From Bactericera cockerelli (taxonomy: Eukaryota > Arthropoda > Insecta > Hemiptera > Triozidae): a stretch of 64,000 nt of DNA. The stretch lies in the NCBI GenBank assembly GCA_024516035.1, contig CM044967.1, positions 1,086,383 to 1,150,382 on the forward strand, in the 5' to 3' direction. The notes beneath the pieces were generated by a model. That model did not search any database and was not told the origin of the DNA. It saw only the letters and a program-made list of their open reading frames with translations. Below are positions 57,701 through 64,000 of the stretch, in pieces. Within the stretch, counting starts at the first letter, position 1; each line of letters opens with the position of its first letter. Both the position numbers and the translations under genes were made by a program.

Positions 57701-59258
57701 AACAGCGGAAGATGATGTATCCAAATTTACAAAAACCACTTTTATCAAATGGTTGAGAGAAAAATCTGGTTTGAGACAAGCAGGAACTCAATGTTTACTG
57801 TCTCAAGGCTGTGTAGCCTTGAGACAGTAGTAAGTCATTTTAAGAGGACCAGTGGTTTTTTCGTAACACCTTTTGTGCAACTAAATCGCTTCGACAATGA
57901 TGGTAAAATCCACAAAAACTATGCCACACTTTGAAGATATTTAAATATAATTTTGAAGAAAAAGTTATCAGTTATAGTTATCATATTTGTGTTAATCACT
58001 TTCGTGATATCACAACTGCTCTAACTCGCTTTACTAAATCTACGCTAAAACCGGGACTTGAACCACCGACCTCCAGGTTACAAGTATGCCACCTCACCAA
58101 TCATAAATGAAATAATAATAGTAATGACTAGTTTGAATGAATTTCGAAGATACATATAAAAAAAAAAGTTGCATAAGTAATAATAATCATATCATTATAT
58201 TTAAATTTCCCTCTGAGTACTATGTGTACTTTTAGGGAAATAATAACAATTATGTACTAATAAGAATTCAAGAATTTATCCTCTAATGGACATTTTCATT
58301 TTATTACAAGTTTAGTTGTCCTGGATTATCTTGACTTTTTTTTAATTTACGAGAAATAACTCTAAGAATACCCACTACATACATAATAGGTACTACTTTG
58401 TATACTTAATACTAACCACATATTATAAGACCTCGCCTGGTGGTTAACTTCCACTAAAGGGTGTTATTATTATTAGTATTATTAAATACCACTCATAAGT
58501 TCTCGAGTCTAATACCTTCTTCGAATTTAGATGCTCACAAGATATATCCGGCCCTACCCAGGCTGGATGAGGTTAATGTGGGTAGCTGGTACGATTCCTA
58601 GCGAATGGAGGGTAAAACCCCCGTGATATAGGTATCTGTGCCTATCTCACGGACACAGAATTATAATAATAATAATACTCTGGTAGGAAGGTAACCACCA
58701 GGCGAGGTTAATGCTCAAAGCATTTTCTACCACCCAATCCTCAGAGTCTTATTATTATCCACAATCTCAAACTAATGAGGAAAAATTCATGCAATGGGTG
58801 GGATTCGAATCAACGGATCTCTGCGCTACCTGGAAGACTAGCGCGTTAACCACTTGACTACCAGTGCGTTTATTAACCACTTGATTACCAGTGCATTTAT
58901 CGTTGAATCGTTGGCGTTAGGAAGGTCATCCAGCCGTAAAACATGTGCCACAACCAACCAACCTCAACCATGAGATTGAAAAATGCCGACCCCAAGTAGG
59001 TTCAAGAAAAGGCAAAGTGACTTAGGAGTTAACCACTTGACTACCAAGAATACCTTCGGGGTTTCCAATAAACTCCAAACCGTTTCCGAAGATGGGCAGT
59101 GCTGGCGGCCCCGGTATTTTCGACGCCAAATACTCCAGACGCTGTCTCTTTCGCTTGTAGTTGACGGCATAGGCCACGATAGACAGAATGAACACGTAGA
59201 ACAGGACGTTCGACACTGTGAAGGTGGAGTCCTGATAGCTCTTGGCGATAGAGTCCAT
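37396..59258 (-). CDS. Cytochrome P450, CYP4 clan (12 coding exons, 531 aa)
   Basis: Coding exons in transcript order: 59258-59054, 56658-56552, 55179-55089, 53527-53339, 52718-52649, 52407-52281, 51709-51637, 42007-41898, 40904-40836, 39826-39658, 38286-38107 and 37601-37396. All are GT-AG and all phases agree, giving 531 residues. Residues 17-33 are a membrane anchor followed by KRKR and the hinge KIPGPPALPIFGN. C-helix WRRNR is at 138-142, helix-I segment GGSETS at 324-329, K-helix ETLR at 382-385, PDNF at 436-439 and heme loop FSGGARGCIG at 455-464 with Cys462 as heme ligand. It is an ER-bound, NADPH-P450-reductase-dependent monooxygenase; the substrate is unknown. CYP4-clan enzymes act on fatty acids, hormones, cuticular lipids or xenobiotics. 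An acceptor nine bases before the ATG shows a non-coding upstream exon. Confidence 0.92.
38107..38286 (-). CDS. P450 exon 11: heme-binding loop
   Basis: It encodes AAYTLPKDCNVIIPPVNTHH through FNPDNF and the heme signature F-S-G-G-A-R-G-C-I(-G). The phase-1 end splits the glycine after the signature. All invariant residues of FxxGxRxCxG are present, so heme binding should be intact. Confidence 0.92.
38345..38487 (-). mobile_element. SINE family D
   Basis: The reverse complement of the 1645-1795 type, with 'gtgttaatcacttttgtgat' and 'gggacttgaaccaccgacct'. It sits in the intron between P450 exons 10 and 11. Confidence 0.75.
38620..38757 (+). mobile_element. SINE family A, head missing
   Basis: It starts within the 'atttgagtatgtgaccaca' body and ends 'cttccactaaagagtattct' followed by an AT-rich tail. 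The tRNA-like head is absent. Confidence 0.7.
39046..39205. repeat. Cluster of CAGGCG-TTTT-CGCCTG palindromes
   Basis: Four related palindromic words occur within 160 bp. The best is GTCAGGCGTTTTCGCCTGAC (arms of 8-9 bp, TTTT loop); others have one or two changes (TCAGGCGTTTTCGTCTGAC, CCGAAAACGCCTGACG, CGTCAGGCGAAAACGTCTGAC). They look like the ends or subterminal sites of a small DNA transposon; no element boundary could be fixed. Confidence 0.6.
39232..39401 (-). mobile_element. SINE family A
   Basis: Read on the - strand it has the tRNA-like head ('ctaccgtgcattggtagtca', CTGGCAATCCAGG, GGTTTGAATCTCACC) and the family body ending at 'ggttaggtggtagaaaatgc'. It lies in the P450 intron between exons 10 and 11. 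Confidence 0.75.
39531..39669 (-). repeat. 28-bp direct repeats around a SINE-A head, duplicating the exon 10 splice donor
   Basis: The same 28 bases occur at 39531-39558 and 39642-39669 and contain the end of P450 exon 10 plus its GTGAGT donor. Between them are 83 bp: a family A tRNA-like head on the - strand and the palindrome TAACCTTTA/TAAAGGTTA. This looks like an insertion with a long target-site duplication. The duplicate donor lies 111 nt inside the intron. Using it would read GGT GAG TAA, an immediate stop. Confidence 0.8.
39658..39826 (-). CDS. P450 exon 10: K-helix
   Basis: It encodes DKVYDEIYSIFGDSDSPIEL, then LEQVLRETLRLFPVGP. The ExxR pair (Glu382, Arg385) is intact. The donor overlaps a 28-bp sequence that is duplicated downstream. 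Confidence 0.92.
40228..40492 (-). mobile_element. SINE family C, tRNA-Gly-like head
   Basis: On the - strand it opens 'agcgcacaaatagctcagtg', has a TTGCCAT anticodon-like loop (GCC) and the B-box-like GGGTTCAAACCCC. The body includes 'ggtgagctcgtgttgaccca'. A + strand relative is at 52951-53210. Confidence 0.75.
40836..40904 (-). CDS. P450 exon 9: helix I core
   Basis: Twenty-three codons, GSETSALTNCFCLTLLGMHP then EVQ, joining in phase 0 to exon 8. It supplies the acid-threonine pair (Glu327, Thr328) of the oxygen-activation site. Confidence 0.88.
41054..41175 (-). repeat. 55-bp-arm inverted repeat in a P450 intron
   Basis: Arms 41054-41108 and 41121-41175 match at 51 of 55 positions around a 12-nt loop. 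The core ACAACGCACTCTGATTGG is perfect. It would fold into a long hairpin in the pre-mRNA. It may be a minimal MITE or a small-RNA precursor; a similar 'caaaatccccaaatctc' word occurs near 34750. Confidence 0.75.
41465..41825 (-). mobile_element. SINE family A split by a LINE 3' end
   Basis: The body and B-box part (41465-41600) and the tRNA-like head (about 41773-41825) are separated by 'gagattaccacgggcaataa' and 'ccccgccctttaggtaggct' followed by T-rich sequence and an ATA tail. The insert resembles the LINE 3' end at 59337-59530. Confidence 0.55.
41898..42007 (-). CDS. P450 exon 8: helix I start
   Basis: It encodes DAKKLKVFLDILLELKDAGA through RDEVITMMIG, ending phase 0 at the helix-I kink. 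Aligned with the CYP4 signature EVDTFMFEGHDTT, the position of the conserved glutamate is glycine (Gly324). Confidence 0.9.
42540..42815. repeat. Long CT/TC microsatellite
   Basis: About 250 bp of CT-dominated sequence with short CTTT and CCCT interruptions, directly next to the first large tandem array. In the P450 transcript it is a GA tract. Confidence 0.95.
42827..44002 (+). repeat. Tandem array of ~150-bp units, arm 1 of a large inverted repeat
   Basis: Seven units follow the pattern A', A, B, C, A, A, B. They share 'gctaatttgtgcttattttg' and 'ccccgaattttgtgcttcaa'. A units contain CAATTTGGTGGTGCTGGGG, B units 'ggcgctattgcgatttttcg', C units GGGGGCCCCTGGGGAACC. Most units carry GGGCGCTACGCCC, a hairpin word. 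Open frames through the array are repeat artefacts with no domain. Array 2 at 49796-50812 is the inverted counterpart with the same outer end (GCCAGCACCACCACC). Confidence 0.95.
45640..45980 (+). mobile_element. SINE family B, best-preserved copy
   Basis: It opens GCCAGCCTCCGTGGCGTAAC. The B-box-like GAGTTCGACTCCC follows, then the body 'gtgaggttaatgtgggtagc' and 'cgtcctgactatct', ending in an AAT microsatellite tail. It serves as the reference for the many partial copies in the window. Confidence 0.85.
46365..46500 (-). mobile_element. tRNA-Thr(CGT)-like SINE, family G
   Basis: On the - strand: 'gctgctcagtggtcaagtag', a CTCGTAA loop with anticodon CGT, B-box GAGTTCGAAACCC and the end AGCCGGGACC. 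The anticodon stem is imperfect, so it is SINE- or pseudogene-like. Confidence 0.5.
48245..48450 (-). mobile_element. SINE family F
   Basis: It contains 'cctcacgaggtatgagtgaa' and, on the - strand, a tRNA-like head with GGTTCGATTCCC and 'gtggcagagtgagttagcgc'. It is the best-preserved copy of this family in the window. Confidence 0.65.
48905..49055 (-). mobile_element. SINE family D
   Basis: It contains 'gtgttaatcactttcgtgat' and 'gggacttgaaccaccgacct', then 'gatcaagctacagaggtcgg'. This is the closest to a consensus copy for the family. Confidence 0.75.
49796..50812 (-). repeat. Tandem array of ~150-bp units, arm 2 of a large inverted repeat
   Basis: Read on the - strand the units run A', A, B, C, A, B, the same order as array 1 with one A unit fewer. 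The outer end has the same variant word (ACCTTTAAAATGTAATG). Near-identical units over about 1 kb in opposite orientation, 5.8 kb apart in one intron, could form a long duplex in the transcript. Confidence 0.95.
50813..51636. other. P450 intron 7 remainder
   Basis: No exon is supported. A 46-bp segment containing 'cgactcttgttcaatgtttg' is duplicated in tandem at about 51029-51118. Confidence 0.6.
51637..51709 (-). CDS. P450 exon 7
   Basis: It encodes LIRDKKAEFQRKKECHDEDS then DDAK, ending in phase 1 before GTAAGTCAT. This is the charged linker before helix I in CYP4 proteins. Its acceptor abuts a long CT microsatellite. Confidence 0.88.
51711..51840 (-). repeat. GA microsatellite that forms the polypyrimidine tract of exon 7
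   Basis: On the transcript strand it is about 120 bp of CT repeats ending directly in the CGCAG acceptor of exon 7. Length variation would alter the branchpoint-to-acceptor distance. Confidence 0.9.
52150..52262 (-). mobile_element. LINE 3' end fragment
   Basis: It contains 'taactaaagggcggggttat' and 'tgcctatggcaatctcttcc', the reverse complement of the tail at 59337-59530. It is directly downstream of P450 exon 6. Confidence 0.55.
52281..52718 (-). CDS. P450 exons 5 and 6
   Basis: Exon 5 (52718-52649) reads QTAMGYNVRAQEEEESEFAK and follows DIIC in exon 4, the CYP4 DxIxETAMG region. Exon 6 (52407-52281) reads KASELDCMRIYKIWLHPDF and continues to HKLPNQ. The junction splits a lysine codon (AA/G). 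Confidence 0.9.
52951..53210 (+). mobile_element. SINE family C, tRNA-Gly-like head
   Basis: It contains 'gaatagctcagtggttaagc', a TTGCCAT loop, the B-box-like GTTCGAACCCCC and a body with 'gacccagcacctaaatggga'. It is the + strand counterpart of 40228-40492. Confidence 0.8.
53339..53527 (-). CDS. P450 exon 4: C helix
   Basis: It encodes VEKWRRNRKVITPAFNMNLM through GAALDIIC. The WxxxR motif that contacts a heme propionate is present (Trp138, Arg142). It joins exon 3 in phase 1, splitting a valine codon (G/TG). Confidence 0.92.
53560..53825 (+). mobile_element. LINE-like 3' end
   Basis: It begins with CCCCGCCCTTTAG and runs through T-rich sequence to 'cttattacctaataaagaat', resembling the tail at 59337-59530. 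No coding part is present. Confidence 0.4.
54696..55113 (-). repeat. 13 tandem copies of a 32-bp unit spanning the exon 3 splice donor
   Basis: On the - strand each unit reads ACAGGACTCTTCTCCGCACC then AG|GTGAGTAGGC, so each copy carries the last coding bases of P450 exon 3 and a GTGAGT donor. The first copy (55085-55113) is the genuine exon end. Twelve more follow into the intron. One copy has AA instead of AG before the GT and two have a C-to-A change outside the donor. In the exon frame each unit reads GGT GAG TAG, so any donor beyond the first would add a stop codon. The period was checked: equivalent bases at 54702 and 55086 are 384 bp apart, 12 x 32. Confidence 0.97.
55089..55179 (-). 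CDS. P450 exon 3
   Basis: It encodes IVLNNTKTLEKGPAYKFFTN then TVGTGLFSAP, ending in phase 1. It corresponds to the B-C region of CYP4 proteins. The last ~25 bases are the first unit of the 32-bp tandem array. Confidence 0.92.
55541..55625. repeat. 20-bp minisatellite, about four copies
   Basis: Units of GACCCTAGTCCCTACACCTA type occur in tandem within P450 intron 2, with small changes at both ends. Confidence 0.85.
56552..56658 (-). CDS. P450 exon 2
   Basis: It encodes DVMGKIEMFMERYEAPFKFW then VGHELYIIVSNPEDLQ. The split Asp codon (G/AT) joins exon 1 after NPE. It is the A helix and first beta strands. Confidence 0.9.
57045..57280 (-). mobile_element. SINE family E
   Basis: It contains 'tgggttgaacgtcgctttca', 'gcaggaaactcacaaacctg' and 'ttcaacgcgccatcgacgct'. 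Same family as the copy nested at 32626-32862 and the truncated copy at about 61310-61440. Confidence 0.75.
57474..58960. repeat. SINE cluster in P450 intron 1
   Basis: Family B partial (57474-57590, -), family D (57975-58100, -), family A fragment (58431-58480, +), family B fragment (58546-58630, +) and family A (58674-58880, -, with the tRNA-like 5' head end doubled). A 17-bp inverted pair is seen near 57795-57830 (TGTCTCAAGGCT/AGCCTTGAGACA). No exon is supported. Confidence 0.65.
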
Positions 59259-59267
59259 TTTTGAATT
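59054..59267 (-). CDS. P450 exon 1 (coding part 59258-59054): anchor and hinge
   Basis: A TTGTTTCAG acceptor is followed by nine untranslated bases and ATG at 59258-59256. The frame upstream of that ATG is open but belongs to the intron. It encodes 68 residues: a hydrophobic anchor (VLFYVFILSIVAYAV), the basic stop-transfer KRKRQR, the proline-rich hinge IPGPPALPIFGN and EFIGNPE before the donor. Confidence 0.92.
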
Positions 59268-59336
59268 CTGAAACAAGAAATATTTTTATTATTAATTAAT
59301 AATTCATCGAACCCAAAATATCATATGAAACATCAT

Positions 59337-59530
59337 AGGGTTGGGTGGAAGAGATTGCCTAAGGCAATAACCCCGCCCTTTAGTTAGGACATATATTATG
59401 TATATATTTATTTATTTTTTCTTTATTTATTATTATTTTTTTGTTTTGTTATATTGTATTTTGTATTTTCGTTTGTAATTATTTGTATTGTATATGTCCT
59501 ATTATCTAATAAAGTGTAAATAAATAAAAT
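59337..59530 (+). mobile_element. LINE 3' end fragment
   Basis: It contains GGTGGAAGAGATTGCC, AATAACCCCGCCCTTTAG and a T-rich tail ending TCTAATAAAGTGTAAATAAA. This is typical of insect LINE 3' UTR ends. A second short relative is at 60283-60340. Confidence 0.55.
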
Positions 59531-59544
59531 AAAAAAATAAGAAC

Positions 59545-59760
59545 CCAAAATATCATTAAAATATCAAATGAACCCAAAATATTATATAAAATATAATAAG
59601 GACCCAAAATATCATATAAAATATCATGAGAACCCAAAATATTATATAAAATATAATAAGAACCCAAAATATCATATAAAATATCATAAGAACCCAAAAT
59701 ATTATATAAAATATAATAAGGACCCAAAATATCATATAAAATATCATGAGAACCCAAAAT
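59545..59760. repeat. AT-rich minisatellite (AACCCAAAATAT units)
   Basis: Units of about 28-29 bp alternate as 'acccaaaatattatataaaa' and 'acccaaaatatcatataaaa'. The array resumes at 63221-63290 after the inserted element, which shows that one array was interrupted. Confidence 0.92.
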
Positions 59761-59989
59761 ACCCCTTAAACAAAAAACAGTCTCGGAACCATCTCCGAGA
59801 TCTAGGAACGAGATTGTATCGTCCTGTCTCGGATCCCAAAAAATGATATCGGAGACACCTAGGAGACCGTTCGGAGACTGCTCCGGGACAGTCTACGTCC
59901 GCACCGTAGCGTCGATTGCTGGTGCTCGAGATTGCTCCAAGATCGGTCTCGGGGACTGTCTCCGAGATCATTCTCGGGGACCGTCTCCG

Positions 59990-60085
59990 AGCCTTCTCGG
60001 AACCGTCTCCGAGAACATTCTCGGGGACTGTCTCCGAGCCTTCTCGGAACCGTCTCCGAGAACATTCTCGGGGACTGTCTCTTCT
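59990..60085. repeat. 47-bp subterminal repeats, two copies
   Basis: A unit containing TCTCGGAACCGTCTCCGAGA and TTCTCGGGGACTGTCTC is duplicated in tandem near the left end of the TA-flanked element. Each unit holds several inverted CTCGGAGA/TCTCCGAG pairs. Confidence 0.85.
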
Positions 60086-60089
60086 AGAC

Positions 60090-62960
60090 CACAGACCGTT
60101 TTAAATACCCTGGGAATTTTAGCTGTAAAACCACCTAAAAATAATACGATACATTTTTATAATAGAACATTTTTTTTATTGTGAAATTTAAAATAAAATA
60201 ATTAAGAACAAAACAAAAATAAAAGAAGAATACACCTTAAAGAATGAAAAATCCCAATAAGAGACTAGAAACAATTGGAATAAAGAGATTGCCATAGGCA
60301 ATAACCAATAACCCCGCCCTTTAGTTAGGACATATGTATAGGACATAGGATACGAATTCAATTTTTAATATTAATTTTTCGAGTTTAAGTCAGTTCTAAC
60401 TCAGTTAGGGTCCATTTCTGACCCCTAGTTGATAGAGATAATCCATGCTTATTTGACCCAAGGAATCTAAGGTATCAATATATTTATGCAATCAATTTAG
60501 AAACATTAAAAAAAAAATTGACATGAAAATAAAAGTATCACATAAGTTCACATCTTAAAAGTATCTCTATCTTTAGTCACAGCAGACTACCCAGACGGCA
60601 CAGAAAGTGTTTAAAAAGATTTTAAAAACACTTATTTTGACAAGATTCAAACATTTTATAAAGCTTATTTTGACAAGGCTTAACATTTTAGAAACACTTT
60701 TATAAGCTTACTATTTCCTCCCCCTGAGCATTTTATTAAGCTTATTTTTACAAGGTTTTGGAAATTGAATACCTACTTAATAATTAAGGGGCTCCATATT
60801 GAATTTCATACCACCGCCATTGCCCGGAAAAAATTGAAAATTGTGATTTCACAGGAAATTTTTAAAATTAATTTGGATTTGATGAAAAATATACTATTTC
60901 AAGGCAATTTGGTTCTACAATGATGAAAAGCTGTTGATGAAATGCTAACATTAATAAATAAGAAGACAATTTGTGTTTTTCAGTTTTATATTTTTCCATT
61001 TTCATGGTAAAAGAATTAAAAGCAAAAATATGTAACAAACAAAAACATGAAACAAACAGAATATAATACATAGAATCAGCAGATAAATTAAGCCAAGTGG
61101 ACTTAATTAATCTAAATCTATTATACATATAGGTAATTAAGAGAGAGATGTGCTGAAATGTCATCTTCCTGCCCAGCAGCAGGCTGCCCAAAGACAAAGA
61201 ATACCAGAACAGAAGTTGAGATTATTAAAGATGAAATTAGGAAATAGAACCCAGAGAGAATTTTGACTATAATATGGCATTCATAAAAAAAAGAACAGTC
61301 TTCCAGATTTTTTTTTGTTTGATTAAAGTGGGTTTAACCTCAATTGCATAGTCATATCATGACCAAGGTTTTACCCTCATTTGCAGGAAACTCACAAACC
61401 TGTTACCCACATTAAGCTCACTGAGCCTGGGTTGGGCCATTTTATTCTGAATTTACTGGAAATAGTACCAGGTAGCCACATTAACCTCACCCAGCCTGAT
61501 AAAGGCTGTGTATACACATGTCAGCCTCATATTTTCTAAAGAAGGAGAATTATCTGTTTCACAACAACAAAAATGAACCAAAATCTTTAGATTACGGGGA
61601 GTAGTCAAATCCTGAATAATGCAAGCTACTGTTTTAAAAATTAAAATTAATGAACACATTATAGTAAAAAATGTACTTATTACAAGTAAAAAAAATGTCT
61701 AAATTTGCAACATTTAATACTTCTTCTAAACTTACAATATTTTTTTTTTTTTATGTTATAGCTGGTTCATGAAAAACCCCTGTCCTGATTTGAGATAGTG
61801 AGGATGGGAATTTCATTCTGAATTTAATGGGAACAGTACCAGATACCCACATTCACCTCACTCAGCCTGAGTAGGGCTAGATATACCAGCCTCACATCTT
61901 CGGAGAACAGATTTATTTAAAATAAAAATGGGGGTTGTATACTGAATTTACTGGGAATAGTCCCAGCTACCCACATTAACCTCACTTAGCCTGATAAGGG
62001 CTAGAAATGCCTCATTTTTAAAGGGAACAGAATTGCTGTTTGAAAGAAAAAAAAACTGTGAATTGAACACAGGATCTATTGATTATGGAACAGTATAGTC
62101 AAATCTTCAATAATGTGAACCTATTAAAAAGCCTTTAGCTAGTCAGTTCTCTGTTCATAGTTGTCTAGCAAAACACTGGTCTTTTCCCTGTTTAAAATCC
62201 CCCAGTCAGACACCTGTCAAGAGTGTGATTCTGATTAAGTGGAATATCTGGAACAGGTTAATCTCCAGCATTTCCACATACATATCCTGGTTTGACTATA
62301 AAACAATGTAAAATGTAAGATATTGTTTAGATATTGCTTACCCCACTAATTGGAGTGTAAAACTCACTTATGATTAATGCATGGAAATTGGTACACTTTA
62401 GAACAGTAAACTTTTTAAAGTAGAGAAAAATTTCTTTTTAGTTATACCCTAAAACTATGATGTAGGAACTTTAGAAGAATCAACTTGTTGGACGGTTCAA
62501 TATGTTTGAGGAGGGAGGCAGCTTAAATAGGTTTCTTCAGGTTGAAGCTATGTTGGATTGGATGCACAATACATGTAAACAGGTGGAAAATATCATGTGG
62601 ATTTCCTCCATAGATCATAATTATTTTAAATGCTAGGTCCAGTTTAAAAAGATATTATGTTTGCAGACATATTGACCATTACTTAAATTACTTAAAACAC
62701 GTTTTATTAAATCACTTATTTGGATGAGCAGAAGTCACTGATGTGAAATTACTTATGAAGTTACTTTATCTTAGGAATGAGATTACACATATTGACGGTA
62801 GTTTCTCAAAATACTGTATAAAATATCTTTACCTTTTATGTATTTGAGTTTTACTAATTATCTCAGGAAAACTAATTAATCTATTCAAATTTCGGAATTC
62901 ACTCGATTTTGAAAATGTTTTGCAAATTTTACTTTCAATTTCCGGTGTTGCCACAGGGTA
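60090..62960. other. Interior of the TA-flanked element
   Basis: AT-rich sequence with a LINE tail scrap (60283-60340), SINE-E (61310-61440) and two minus-strand SINE-B relics (61440-61600, 61780-61960). I see no transposase signature and no splice-supported exon. Confidence 0.5.
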
Positions 62961-63336
62961 TTGGATCTCGTTCCGAGACGGTTCGGAGAACATGTACTCG
63001 GGACGAGTTAGCTCGGATCTTGTCCCGAGTTAGCTCGGGCATAGATCCGGGATAGGTTCCGAGTAAGTTGGTTAAACATTCTCCGGGAGAGTTCCAATCC
63101 ATTCCCGCAGCACTCCCAGAGAAAGATGTTTCCGAGCACGCTGTTTTTACTCTCTCGTATCAATCTCCGAGACTACTATATCGGAGTTAGTAGATCAGAG
63201 ACACCTTTTTGTTTAAGGGGTATCATATAAAATATCATAAGAACCCAAAATATCATATAACATATCATCAGAACACAAAATACCATATTAAATATGTATT
63301 ATATTTTGGTTTTGATGTGACAGTGGGACAAAAAAT

Positions 63337-63408
63337 GTCCCGGTAGCTTAGTCGTCAAAGCGTCGGCCTGGTAATCCAGAGGTCGCGGGTTCGAAACCCA
63401 GCCGGGAC
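63337..63408 (+). tRNA. tRNA-Thr(GGT)-like sequence, probably pseudogene or SINE head
   Basis: The 72 bases fit the canonical tRNA numbering: a 7-bp acceptor stem (GTCCCGG/CCGGGAC, perfect), a D stem GCTT/AAGC, the loop CTGGTAA with anticodon GGT after U33, and the T loop TTCGAAA. The anticodon stem (TCGGC/TCCAG) has two mismatches and the T stem (GCGGG/CCCAG) has two. With those defects and the nearby relatives in SINEs, a functional tRNA is unlikely. Confidence 0.45.
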
Positions 63409-63716
63409 GTGACAAGTTATCCTCCAATTTTGAATAATAAAAAATAAATCATTTGTTTTATTTTTCATATTTATTTTTTTGTTTACAGAGGACCCATCCT
63501 AAGCCATTTCTATTTGGCTTCTAAGATGAGTGTTGTTTTTACATATTAGGGGAAAATCATTCAGAATTTTATTTTATATTATGTTTTGAAGAAAATCAAA
63601 TTAATAATGAGGTGCTTTGTTAAACTGTTGGCATAATGGGACTACCTGTCTTGCGCTGACAGTATAAATAAAGCACTACTTATACTTATACCACTGATCT
63701 ACCAGGACATACGAAA

Positions 63717-64000
63717 TAATACAGTCAAATCTGTATATAAGAGAAACCTAGGTACAAGAGAACAAATTCCAGGTCCATTTTTAACTCTTTACAAGGGTAA
63801 ATAGCCTCTTTATAAGAGAAAACTGGATATAAAAGAAAAAAATTCCGGTCCCTTCAATTCAAATTAATAATTTGAGATTGTAACCACATAGTAATAAGAC
63901 TCTAAGGGTTAGGTGGTAGAAAATGTTTTGAGCATTAACCTGGTGATTACCTTCCACTAAATAGTGTTATTTTTATTCTCTTACATCCAGGTTTGATTGT
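63717..64000. mobile_element. pogo/Tigger-like MITE with a nested SINE, cut by the window end
   Basis: It starts TACAGTCAAATCTG and the window ends in the inverted counterpart CAGGTTTGATTGT. A headless family A SINE (63870-63978) is inserted inside. It is the same family as 24613-24873. Confidence 0.65.

Larger units (their letters stand above)
59762..63220. mobile_element. 3,459-bp TA-flanked terminal-inverted-repeat element, unclassified
   Basis: Both ends carry CCCCTTAAACAAAAA in inverted orientation (59762-59776 and 63206-63220). TA flanks each end; removing the element and one TA restores the minisatellite exactly. Subterminal regions (59778-60090 and 62960-63210) are crowded with CTCCGAG/CTCGGAG/TCTCGG words that could be transposase-binding sites. 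The interior shows no transposase and contains SINE relics (about 61310-61600, 61780-61960), so the copy is non-autonomous. TA target sites suggest the Tc1/mariner superfamily, but the terminal sequence is not one I recognise. Confidence 0.85.

Noticed and set aside
59506..59757. YDILGSYDILY-type repetitive frames
   Set aside because: They are translations of an AT-rich minisatellite with a period compatible with open frames.
63337..63408. Functional tRNA-Thr gene
   Set aside because: The acceptor stem is perfect, but mismatches in the anticodon and T stems and relatives among SINEs make a pseudogene or SINE head more likely.

Overview
This is an AT-rich, intron-rich animal nuclear DNA segment, most probably from an insect and perhaps a hemipteran. 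The reasons are GT-AG spliced genes, a coracle-type protein 4.1, an insect CYP4-clan P450, and a dense load of tRNA-derived SINEs. The species cannot be named from the sequence.

Three genes are supported. (1) On the + strand, 2881-9109, six exons give a 288-residue, highly charged, probably nuclear protein that I do not recognise. (2) On the + strand, 19286-34220, lies the insect protein 4.1 homologue coracle. Visible parts are the start of the FERM domain, the FERM-adjacent (FA) domain, a long lysine-rich linker and the 4.1 C-terminal domain. (3) On the - strand, 59258-37396, lies a complete 12-exon CYP4-clan cytochrome P450 of 531 residues. Coracle and the P450 converge, with about 3.2 kb between their stop codons.

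The coracle model is broken in an informative way. The FERM exons are absent between 19412 and 24016. A damaged BEL/Pao-type LTR element sits in that place, and the two flanking exons have incompatible splice phases. Two one-base frameshifts disrupt otherwise conserved coding sequence. The two LTR copies differ mainly by small indels. An assembly problem is therefore at least as likely as a real lesion.

The rest is repeat-dominated. There are at least six tRNA-like SINE families (called A-G here), LINE 3' ends, pogo/Tigger-like MITEs and microsatellites. A 3,459-bp TA-flanked terminal-inverted-repeat element (59762-63220) is inserted cleanly into a minisatellite. A 9.6-kb P450 intron contains two arrays of ~150-bp tandem units (42827-44002 and 49796-50812) in opposite orientation, a potential ~1-kb double-stranded RNA.

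The most unusual signals concern P450 splice donors. Exon 3 ends in a 32-bp unit spanning the coding end plus the 5' splice site, repeated 13 times. The exon 10 donor is also duplicated, as the 28-bp direct repeat flanking a SINE-like insertion.
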